From positions 1 through 38,731 of the forward strand of contig DATHDP010000136.1 of NCBI GenBank assembly GCA_035318985.1: a stretch of 38,731 nucleotides of DNA, given 5' to 3'. Shown here in pieces: positions 32,893 to 38,731 of this stretch (positions are counted from its first letter, which is position 1; each line of letters starts with the position of its first letter). The notes under the pieces were generated by a model. The model did no database searches. It saw only the letters and a program-made list of their open reading frames with translations, and was not told the DNA's origin. This DNA is from VBAS01 sp035318985 (lineage in GTDB: Bacteria; Bacteroidota; Bacteroidia; Chitinophagales; Chitinophagaceae). Made by a program: the position numbers and the translations under genes.

Positions 32893-34122
32893 ATGGCTCA
32901 ACCCAAAAAAGCTGCGATCGGATTTATTTTTATAACCCTGCTAATTGATGTAATGGGCTGGGGATTGATCATTCCAGTGATGCCCAAATTAATTGCTCAA
33001 TTAAAACACATTGAAATAAATGATGCGAGTGCTTATGGTGCCTGGTTACTTTTTGCTTATGCATTCACACAATTTCTTTGTGCTCCACTTATAGGAAATC
33101 TTAGCGATCGTTTTGGTCGCCGCCCGATCTTATTATGTTCTTTATTAGGTTTCGGTATCGATTATATTTTTCTTGCATTAGCTCCTAGTTATGGATGGTT
33201 ATTTATTGGTCGTGTTATTGCTGGTTTCACCGGTGCAAGTTTTACTACTGCTGCTGCTTATATCGCCGATATAAGTACTGCAGAAACGAGAGCAAAGAAT
33301 TTTGGAATGATAGGTGCTGCTTTTGGATTGGGATTTATTATTGGTCCGGCATTAGGAGGCTTACTCGCTGGTTTTGGTATCCGGGCTCCATTTTATGCTG
33401 CAGCTGGTCTCTGTTTATTGAATTTTCTGTATGGTTATTTTGTTTTACCTGAATCTTTAGATAAAGAACATCGGAGAGCTTTTGATTGGAAAAAAGCAAA
33501 CCCACTTGGTTCACTAAGATTTTTAAGAAAGGCTCCAACAATTGCAGGGCTTGCACTTTGTTATTTTCTTATATATCTCGCTGCAATGGCTGTACAGGGA
33601 AATTGGAATTATTTTACAATGTATCGTTTTCATTGGACAGAAAAACTTGTAGGTATTTCACTGGCCGTTGTTGGTTTATTAGTAGGAGTTGTTCAAGCCG
33701 GGTTAACAAGAGTGGTAAATCCTAAGCTCGGTAATGAAAAGAGTATTTATATGGGGTTGTTATTATATACGTTGGGGCTAATTTTATTTGCCTTTGCAAC
33801 ACAGGGGTGGATGATGTTTGTTTTCTTGGTTCCTTATTGCCTGGGAGGAATTGCGGGTCCGGCATTACAATCAACAATGGCTGGGCATGTTAAGCAAAAT
33901 GAACAAGGTGCTTTGCAGGGAGCGTTAACAAGTCTTATGAGTCTCACGACCATCATCGGCCCACTGATCATGAATAACCTGTTTGCTTATTTCACACATA
34001 AGAATGCTCCGTTTTATTTTCCTGGCGCATCTTTCTTTTTAGGAGCTATTTTTATGTTGGGCAGCACTGTGATCAGTTACGCAGTGTTTAGAAAAGAAAA
34101 ACATCAACTGCAGGCAGCTTAA
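32893..34122 (+). CDS. MFS transporter, TetA/tetracycline-resistance-like
   Basis: This 409-residue protein has 12 predicted TM helices. The MFS motif A loop reads GNLSDRFGRRPILL between TM2 and TM3. Early segments IGFIFITLLIDVMGWGLIIP, then VMPKLIAQL, and GRVIAGFTGASFTTAAAYIADISTAETRAK, together with GAAFGLGFIIGPALGGLL (motif C), are the TetA/DHA1 pattern of proton-driven drug exporters. I chose ATG at 32893. A frame extended to TTG at 32860 would overlap the likely promoter. The real substrate is unknown, as many TetA-like proteins in Bacteroidota do not confer resistance. It ends 6 nt from the convergent DoxX gene. Confidence 0.93.
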   Translation: MAQPKKAAIGFIFITLLIDVMGWGLIIPVMPKLIAQLKHIEINDASAYGAWLLFAYAFTQFLCAPLIGNLSDRFGRRPILLCSLLGFGIDYIFLALAPSYGWLFIGRVIAGFTGASFTTAAAYIADISTAETRAKNFGMIGAAFGLGFIIGPALGGLLAGFGIRAPFYAAAGLCLLNFLYGYFVLPESLDKEHRRAFDWKKANPLGSLRFLRKAPTIAGLALCYFLIYLAAMAVQGNWNYFTMYRFHWTEKLVGISLAVVGLLVGVVQAGLTRVVNPKLGNEKSIYMGLLLYTLGLILFAFATQGWMMFVFLVPYCLGGIAGPALQSTMAGHVKQNEQGALQGALTSLMSLTTIIGPLIMNNLFAYFTHKNAPFYFPGASFFLGAIFMLGSTVISYAVFRKEKHQLQAA

Positions 34123-34128
34123 GTTATA

Positions 34129-34554
34129 CTATATAAGATGTTTTTTAATATAGTCATCTAATGATAGCTCACCACCGCCTTCAAAAAGAAAAAATACAAG
34201 TAAAACAAGTATAAGTAGTGAATAGAATAACTCGGAACCTGAATTGAAACCTCCCGGTGCATTAATAAACACGGCCCCGATAAGAATCGGTATTTGTATT
34301 AATGCAGATAATCTTGTAAACAACCCGATGGTAATTAGAAAACCACATAATAAATGTATCCATGTAATTATAAAAGTTATCCAATCTGGTAAAAAATTAA
34401 AATTGCTACCGGCGAGGAATGCCCTGAACGAGATCATGTCATCAATAAAAGAAATGCCTTTAGAGACAAGCGCAATACCAAGGGCAGCACGAAGTAATAA
34501 TAGTAATCCTGGATGAGTAGTGCTCCATTTGTCGAGTTGGTGTAAAATAGCCAT
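34129..34554 (-). CDS. DoxX family membrane protein
   Basis: This 141-residue protein has four TM helices. DoxX-type features include the first helix LLLLLRAALGIALVSKGISF, the second-third helix pair DWITFIITWIHLLCGFLITI with GLFTRLSALIQIPILIGAVF, and the C-terminal GSELFYSLLILVLLVFFLFE ending in GGGELSLDDYIKK. DoxX proteins are small quinone-linked or redox-related membrane proteins of unclear reaction. It is convergent with the MFS gene and stands apart from the sigma operon downstream on the same strand. Confidence 0.88.
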   Translation of the reverse strand: MAILHQLDKWSTTHPGLLLLLRAALGIALVSKGISFIDDMISFRAFLAGSNFNFLPDWITFIITWIHLLCGFLITIGLFTRLSALIQIPILIGAVFINAPGGFNSGSELFYSLLILVLLVFFLFEGGGELSLDDYIKKHLI

Positions 34555-34634
34555 AAAACATTTTTTAAAAGAGCAAAATGAATGACTATAAAAGGTACAC
34601 CAAAATTATACCCGAAACCAAATATATTTTTTCA

Positions 34635-34997
34635 CTATTGTTGTAACATCTTCTGTATTACCATGTAACTTAAAACAATAAGAAGCAGAATTATGAAGAT
34701 GGCGATATAAAGCCAGGGCTGATCCTTAAAAAGGAGCTTTTCCATTTTTTTCTTTTTCTTTTCAAGCTTTTTATGAAGATCACGATTAAGCTGTTCTACA
34801 AGGGAAGATATTTTTTCCTTATTTTTTATTTCCTGTAAGCCGTCCATTGCGTCATCAGTAAAATTTGTGCTCATCATTTTCTTTTCTACTTCATGACGCT
34901 GTTCATCAGATAGCTTGCCTTCCAGGTATTTTAATAATGTTTCCTGGTCCACTTCTGGTGAAAGATTAGATAATATGTCTTTTAACTTGTCCGACAT
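34635..34997 (-). CDS. Tail-anchored membrane anti-sigma factor (Bacteroidota type)
   Basis: This 120-residue protein has an N-terminal cytosolic domain with LLKYLEGKLSDEQRHEVEKK and, further on, FTDDAMDGLQEI. This is the conserved 'YLxGKLSxxExHxVE...DDAxxGL' segment that follows ECF sigma genes in many Bacteroidota. A Lys-rich coiled segment (about 62-90) and one TM helix (95-114) with almost no periplasmic tail complete it. No HxxxCxxC zinc motif is present. Its ATG directly abuts the sigma stop codon with no gap. It probably binds and holds the sigma factor at the inner membrane. With so little outside the membrane, it should sense its signal through another protein. Confidence 0.82.
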   Translation of the reverse strand: MSDKLKDILSNLSPEVDQETLLKYLEGKLSDEQRHEVEKKMMSTNFTDDAMDGLQEIKNKEKISSLVEQLNRDLHKKLEKKKKKMEKLLFKDQPWLYIAIFIILLLIVLSYMVIQKMLQQ

Positions 34998-35618
34998 TTA
35001 ACCGTTCATTTTTTTCTCAATTAAAATTCTCATGTTCCGTTTTCCGTTTTGTATATGGCTTTTTACCTGCATCATGCTATAACCGGTTTGCTCAGTTATT
35101 TGCTGATAGCTTTTCTTTTCCATGTAAAACAAAGTTACACATAGTTGCTGGTCAGCATTCAACTCTTTCAATGCTTCGCCCATGTAATCGTATGTCTTTT
35201 CATTCAACAGTAAACTTTCTTTATCTGTTTCATCAGCTTCTGCAGCAATGCTGTCTTTTACTTCGATAGTATTTTTACCAGGCTTATCTCTCAGTTGCAT
35301 CAGGCAATGATTTTTTGCCACCATGTATATCCAGCTTTTAAAATATTCAACCCGGTATTTTTGCAGTTCGGTTATGGCTTTTAGGAAAATTTGTTGCACA
35401 CTATCTCTTGCTAATTCTTCATTCTTTAAATATTTCATGCAAACACCCAATAACAACAACGTATAGCGTTCCAATAAAATGCCGAGCCACTGGTTATCGT
35501 GGTCATCATAAAATCTTTCGAGTAACTCCTGGTCGCTGATATGTTTGTTTAGTTTTGGGTTCACGGGATGAAAATAGCTAATTTCATTTTCTATGATGCG
35601 GGAAAAGTCAAATTTCAC
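34998..35618 (-). CDS. ECF-type RNA polymerase sigma factor
   Basis: This 206-residue protein has region 2 in ERYTLLLLGVCMKYLKNEEL followed by ARDSVQQIFLKAI, then the FKSWIYMVAKNHCLMQLRD helix (about 48-115). Region 4 is in LKELNADQQLCVTLFYMEKK followed by SYQQITEQTGYSMMQVKSHI (about 150-197). The N-terminus is longer than in the first sigma factor. The start is GTG at 35616-35618, overlapping the previous gene's stop as GTGA; no ATG occurs before the conserved part. The anti-sigma gene follows without a gap, and a secreted protein gene precedes it, suggesting a three-gene signalling unit. Confidence 0.94.
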   Translation of the reverse strand: MKFDFSRIIENEISYFHPVNPKLNKHISDQELLERFYDDHDNQWLGILLERYTLLLLGVCMKYLKNEELARDSVQQIFLKAITELQKYRVEYFKSWIYMVAKNHCLMQLRDKPGKNTIEVKDSIAAEADETDKESLLLNEKTYDYMGEALKELNADQQLCVTLFYMEKKSYQQITEQTGYSMMQVKSHIQNGKRNMRILIEKKMNG

Positions 35619-36256
35619 AATAAGTTATAAAGCTCACCTGGACTAACAACATAAACAGCAGTGTTTTCTTTTACTTTAAATCGAATAGTAATAACGAATG
35701 CATATAGATTGGACCCAGGCAAAATGCCCCATGCGATCGTAACTGGTGCAATTGAAAAAGGAGAGACAAAATAATTATAAGATTTGGTCGTGAGACTACC
35801 ATCTTTTTCTTTGTAACTATTAGAAGTATTACTTGAAAAACGATTTGCCTGGCTATTATGAAAACGCTTAAACTCTTTTTCAACCAGTTTGCCGTTTATT
35901 TCACCACTATCGCTTATTGCCAATAACTGTAAATTCATGATGGTATCATGAGTTTTTAATGAATCATTATGAATGATCTCTTCTTCGGCAACAATGAGTC
36001 TTAACTCTTTTGGAACAAATCGAAATGGATTAAAGTTTTTATAAGTGCCGGTTATAAAAAAAGAGGAGGTATCTGTACGCCGGCCATATGTTTCTATAGT
36101 AAACCAGGGATCTTGCTGAAGTGAAGTAATAAAACCGCTGAACTTCATATCGAAAGGATGAGTACGGAAATAAGTTTTTAAAACTGGTTGTATTGGGTTT
36201 TGTGAATAACCCGTGTTAACTACTACTATAAATAAGAGGAATAAAATTTTTCTCAT
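35615..36256 (-). CDS. Secreted hypothetical protein upstream of the sigma gene
   Basis: This 213-residue protein has a signal peptide (MRKILFLLFIVVVNTGYS before QNP). It is beta-rich, with segments LKTYFRTHPFDMKFSGFITS, LQQDPWFTIETYGRR, SSFFITGTYKNFNPFRFVPK and a final RFKVKENTAVYVVSPGELY. I recognise no family. It overlaps TauE by 1 nt (TAATG) upstream and the sigma gene by 4 nt downstream. Its fixed place just before a sigma/anti-sigma pair makes it a candidate periplasmic sensor or regulator of that pair; this is inference from position. Confidence 0.75.
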   Translation of the reverse strand: MRKILFLLFIVVVNTGYSQNPIQPVLKTYFRTHPFDMKFSGFITSLQQDPWFTIETYGRRTDTSSFFITGTYKNFNPFRFVPKELRLIVAEEEIIHNDSLKTHDTIMNLQLLAISDSGEINGKLVEKEFKRFHNSQANRFSSNTSNSYKEKDGSLTTKSYNYFVSPFSIAPVTIAWGILPGSNLYAFVITIRFKVKENTAVYVVSPGELYNLL

Positions 36257-36708
36257 TAGAAAAAGCCTTTAATCCATTTAATGAATAAGGCATCCCAACC
36301 TAACATTTTTATAGCAGTGTAAAAAAGTATGATTGCAAAAATTTTCTTAAGAGTATCTGTCGGTAATGAAATTGCGAGCTTGCTACCGAAGTAAGCGCCT
36401 CCAACAAAGCCAACCGCCAACAAACCTATAACTTTCAGATCCATCGGCGTTCCCATTTTTTTACACTGGTGATAATAGTATAGTGATGCAATTATCACTA
36501 CTGGTAATGTAAGTACACCTAACGATGTTCCCTGTGCCTGGTGTTGATTATAATTCAGGAAAAATATCAATGCGGGAACCATGATAATTCCTCCGCCAAC
36601 ACCCACCAAACCGCTGAGCATGCCAGCAGCAAGGCCGATTATCAATACGGTTAGAATGATTTGAACTGTCATTTTCTGTTGTATGGTATTTTGATTGAGT
36701 GATTGCAT
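36256..36708 (-). CDS. Half-size TauE/SafE-like membrane protein
   Basis: This 150-residue protein has about four TM helices and one copy of the TauE repeat motif, GLVGVGGGIIMVPALIFF, followed by QAQGTSLGVLTLPV and a second GFVGGAYFGSKLA. Canonical TauE/SafE exporters have about 250 residues with two repeats, so this is one half and must dimerise to make a full transporter. The presumed cargo is sulfite, sulfonate or another small anion. The N-terminal 12 residues before MTVQIIL may not be translated; ATG at 36672 is the alternative. It starts 6 nt after the pyrophosphatase stop. Confidence 0.82.
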   Translation of the reverse strand: MQSLNQNTIQQKMTVQIILTVLIIGLAAGMLSGLVGVGGGIIMVPALIFFLNYNQHQAQGTSLGVLTLPVVIIASLYYYHQCKKMGTPMDLKVIGLLAVGFVGGAYFGSKLAISLPTDTLKKIFAIILFYTAIKMLGWDALFIKWIKGFF

Positions 36709-36714
36709 ATAAAG

Positions 36715-37269
36715 CTATTGACCACTTTTATCTTTATAATTTAGCTTGTAAAAAGCAATTGCATCGTCAATTACTTTGATTGCCGTTTCTTTATCCTGGA
36801 AATTGTCAATAATAACTTTTTTATTTTCCAGCACTTTGTATTGTTCGAAAAAGTTCCTGAGCTCAGCAATAATATGTGGCGGCAATTCTTTTACAGATTT
36901 TATATGATTAACCGATGGATCTTTTGCTGCCACAGCAATGATCTTATCATCTACCTGCCCCTGGTCGATCATTTGCATATTTCCGATCACATTTGCTTCA
37001 ACAAGACAAAGCGGTTGTATAGGTTGCGAACAGAATACGAGAATATCAAGCGGATCGCCATCCTGTCCAAGTGTTTGCGGAATAAAACCATAATTGATGG
37101 GATAATGAAAGGATGAATAAATAACCCGGTCGAGTTTTAAAAGACCAGTCGGTTTATCCACCTCATATTTTGCACGACTTCCTTGTGAAATTTCAATAAC
37201 TGCGTTTACAGCTAATGGTGCATTCTCACCATAATGGGCGCCATGCCATGGATGAAGGACAGTAAGCAT
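36715..37269 (-). CDS. ppa: Inorganic pyrophosphatase (family I)
   Basis: The 184-residue enzyme hydrolyses pyrophosphate in the cytosol. It shows the family I signature DGDPLDILV, the segment NAVIEISQGSRAKYEVDKPT followed by GLLKLDR, HYPINYGFIPQT, and the later Asp/Lys cluster DKIIAVAAKDP. I placed the start at ATG 37267-37269, giving MLTVLHPWHG. The longer frame begins with a TTG- or ATG-type codon inside crcB and adds a non-conserved stretch. It follows the fluoride channel crcB by 7 nt. Family I pyrophosphatases are classic fluoride-sensitive enzymes, so the pairing is meaningful. Confidence 0.96.
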   Translation of the reverse strand: MLTVLHPWHGAHYGENAPLAVNAVIEISQGSRAKYEVDKPTGLLKLDRVIYSSFHYPINYGFIPQTLGQDGDPLDILVFCSQPIQPLCLVEANVIGNMQMIDQGQVDDKIIAVAAKDPSVNHIKSVKELPPHIIAELRNFFEQYKVLENKKVIIDNFQDKETAIKVIDDAIAFYKLNYKDKSGQ

Positions 37270-37276
37270 ATAAAAA

Positions 37277-37648
37277 TTATTTAGCGATGCGAATACCAAT
37301 AAATGTTGCCAGTAGCCCGCCAAGTACACTGGCGGTTAAGTAAATAACAAATAAAACGGTCCTGTTTTCTTTTAATAAACCAATTCCTTCCAGTGTAAAT
37401 GCAGAAAAAGTTGTGAATCCGCCGCAAAAGCCAGTCATTAATAATAATTTCATTTCATCGTTCCATGTAAGTGAGCGGCTAACCAAACTCCATAAAATGC
37501 CGATCAAAAAGCAACCTGCAATGTTTACCAGCAAAGTCCCTGTTGGAAATGTAGCAGCGGTTTGTACCTGGAAAAATTTTTGCACTGCATAACGCAACAT
37601 GCTTCCTACAGCGCCACCCAATCCAACTATCAAAAAGTTTTTGATCAT
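37277..37648 (-). CDS. crcB: Fluoride channel Fluc/CrcB
   Basis: CrcB exports toxic fluoride as a dual-topology dimer. The 123-residue, four-TM protein has GLGGAVGSMLRYAVQK, the FPTGTLLVNIAGCFLIG helix with the conserved Asn, and TGFCGGFTTFSAFTLE with the Phe-box and Thr/Ser polar track. All are hallmarks of functional Fluc. It overlaps the lipoprotein gene upstream by 4 nt (ATGA) and precedes the pyrophosphatase by 7 nt. Because it lies inside an operon, no fluoride riboswitch directly precedes it, and I see none before the operon's first gene either. Confidence 0.97.
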   Translation of the reverse strand: MIKNFLIVGLGGAVGSMLRYAVQKFFQVQTAATFPTGTLLVNIAGCFLIGILWSLVSRSLTWNDEMKLLLMTGFCGGFTTFSAFTLEGIGLLKENRTVLFVIYLTASVLGGLLATFIGIRIAK

Positions 37649-38076
37649 TTCGGAATTGAATCTTTTGGTTGAAATGTAAAATTCAGATCAACAAACCACT
37701 CGCCGTTTATCCTGATTATTTTTAAAGAGTCTGGTTTGTTTTTATACGAATTTGAATAATGTATTATTGTTGTGGAATCATTTACCTCATGTGTATCTTT
37801 TAGAAAACGGATGCTGGCTGTTTTATATGCTTTTTTATCATCAGGCGGAAGGTTATTATTGTAGTCCTTTTCGTAAATGTCGATCATCTGGTGATTAGTG
37901 GAATCTTTGACTAAGTAAGTTCTTGCTTTTTTATAATCGCCATCCAATGCAGCACGAAGAAATTTGCTGGCAGCATCCATTCCATTAGCTGGTTTTATTT
38001 CTTCATCTTTGGTTGAATCATTACAAGCGGATAAAAGCAAGATCAATAGAGGCGTAAGTTGGATCAGTTTTTTCAT
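37645..38076 (-). CDS. DUF4878-like lipoprotein
   Basis: This 143-residue lipoprotein has a clear lipobox LLLLSAC (Cys18). A short acidic/Lys linker follows, then a domain of NTF2-like size starting DAASKFLRAALDGDYKKART and ending IRINGEWFVDLNFTF, the typical outline of DUF4878. Proteins of this group are periplasmic or surface lipoproteins of unknown role. It heads the minus-strand run that continues through crcB, ppa, tauE-like, the secreted protein and the second ECF pair. Confidence 0.82.
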   Translation of the reverse strand: MKKLIQLTPLLILLLSACNDSTKDEEIKPANGMDAASKFLRAALDGDYKKARTYLVKDSTNHQMIDIYEKDYNNNLPPDDKKAYKTASIRFLKDTHEVNDSTTIIHYSNSYKNKPDSLKIIRINGEWFVDLNFTFQPKDSIPK

Positions 38077-38138
38077 TGATGCAATGTACTAAAAACCTTT
38101 AAGTCGTCAGTTTGGCTGTTATAGATATTAAACAAAGA

Positions 38139-38160
38139 TCCCTCTCCAAAAGGAAAGGGA
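38139..38160. repeat. Small imperfect palindrome
   Basis: TCCCTCTCC and GGAAAGGGA pair (eight of nine) around AAAA, in the gap between phoH and the lipoprotein operon. On the minus strand the right flank is TCTTTGTTT, so it may act as a weak terminator for phoH. Similar CCCTCTCC/GGAGAGGG palindromes are frequent in Bacteroidota intergenic DNA. Confidence 0.45.
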
Positions 38161-38194
38161 TGTATAGGTTAGTAAGCCGAATAAAATTGTTTAA

Positions 38195-38214
38195 GTACAA
38201 GAGTGCGACGCAAC
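38195..38214 (-). repeat. Dispersed 20-nt intergenic repeat, copy 2
   Basis: GTACAAGAGTGCGACGCAAC is the exact reverse complement of 23410-23429. It is followed by GAATAGAATT, which is also present in inverted form near the first copy. It lies between the stop of phoH and the start of the lipoprotein operon. Confidence 0.75.
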
Positions 38215-38252
38215 AGACGCAGAATAGAATTACTACAGCTTGCTACACAATC

Positions 38253-38731
38253 TTATTTTATCTCACCACGATTCTCTTCTTCTTTTCTTTCTTTATCGTA
38301 AGCTCTCAAAATTGATTTCACTAAACGGTGGCGCACCACATCATCTTCATCCAATTCAATATGAGCGATGCCATCAATATTTTTCAAAATGCGGGAAGCT
38401 TTTTGTAAACCGCTGCGTTGGTTTCTTGGCAAATCAACCTGTGTGATATCACCGGTGATGATCGCTTTTGCATTAGCGCCAATACGAGTCAGGAACATTT
38501 TTAATTGCAGATCAGTAGAGTTTTGCGCTTCATCCAAAATGATGAAGGCATTATCAAGCGTACGACCACGCATATAAGCAAGTGGAGCGATCTCAATTGT
38601 TCTCGTGCTCATATAATAACCGAGCTTGTCAGCAGGTATCATATCATCCAATGCATCATATAATGGACGCAGATATGGATCGATCTTTTCTTTCAGATCA
38701 CCAGGAAGAAAACCAAGATTCTCACCTGCTT
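38253..38731 (-). CDS. phoH: PhoH family ATPase, 5' part beyond the window
   Basis: About 159 codons of the C-terminal part are visible, running in from the window edge without an internal start being needed. The sequence AGENLGFLPGDLKEKIDPYL followed by RPLYDALDDM, then IEIAPLAYMRGRTLDNAFII with LDEAQN (Walker B DEAQN) and ITGDITQVDLP are diagnostic for PhoH. PhoH proteins are cytosolic ATPases, probably RNA helicase or RNase-associated. The Walker A loop must lie beyond the window. The tail ends in a Glu/Arg-rich stretch. Confidence 0.95.
   Translation of the reverse strand, partial: AGENLGFLPGDLKEKIDPYLRPLYDALDDMIPADKLGYYMSTRTIEIAPLAYMRGRTLDNAFIILDEAQNSTDLQLKMFLTRIGANAKAIITGDITQVDLPRNQRSGLQKASRILKNIDGIAHIELDEDDVVRHRLVKSILRAYDKERKEEENRGEIK

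Overview
This window is ordinary-density chromosomal DNA from a member of the Bacteroidota, most likely the Chitinophagaceae. No rRNA or marker gene is present to fix the taxon. The call rests on AT-rich DNA, scarce Shine-Dalgarno sites, a few TAnnTTTG-like promoter elements, signal peptides ending in -AQ, and typical Bacteroidota families: DUF2911, DUF3857/transglutaminase pairs, an anti-sigma factor with a YLxGKLS motif, LVIVD-repeat lipoproteins and N-terminally anchored outer-membrane barrels.

Layout. 1-1450: two minus-strand genes of unknown function (one cut by the window start), separated by a GC-richer spacer whose repeats suggest a gene-cassette boundary. 1451-5836: ABC-2 permease, SRPBCC protein and DUF2911 protein on the plus strand, then anhydro-MurNAc kinase (anmK) divergent from a DeoR-family regulator. 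6085-10063: an ECF sigma factor operon whose second gene joins an inner-membrane anti-sigma-like N-terminus to a periplasmic linker and an outer-membrane barrel, followed by an LVIVD lipoprotein and another barrel protein. 10072-15941: CAP protein and queG on the minus strand, a tandem DUF3857/transglutaminase pair (first copy catalytically dead, second intact), and a tiny K+-channel-like membrane protein without the usual selectivity filter. 16043-23365: a sugar operon with Na+/sugar symporter, xylulokinase-like kinase, galT, an arabinokinase-like GHMP kinase, then an amidohydrolase. 23366-23846: repeat-rich intergenic DNA with nested inverted repeats, one 20-mer of which recurs inverted near 38.2 kb. 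23847-29893: small secreted protein, class C-type serine hydrolase, clpB with a DsbA-like gene lacking its first active-site Cys, an RRM RNA-binding protein and a cytochrome c. 29940-34554: sialate O-acetylesterase, lytic transglycosylase, MFS transporter, DoxX protein. 34635-38076: a tightly packed minus-strand block, transcribed right to left: DUF4878 lipoprotein, crcB, pyrophosphatase, half-size TauE, secreted protein, a second ECF sigma factor and a membrane anti-sigma factor. 38253-end: the 3' part of a phoH gene.

Themes are envelope sensing through two different ECF modules, cell-wall turnover (anmK, lytic transglycosylase, serine hydrolase), sugar uptake and phosphorylation, and proteostasis. 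No CRISPR array, prophage, transposase, tRNA or rRNA was seen. The strongest candidates for under-described biology are the trans-envelope anti-sigma/barrel fusion, the filterless channel-like protein, the dead/active transglutaminase pair and the cassette-like spacer at the left edge.
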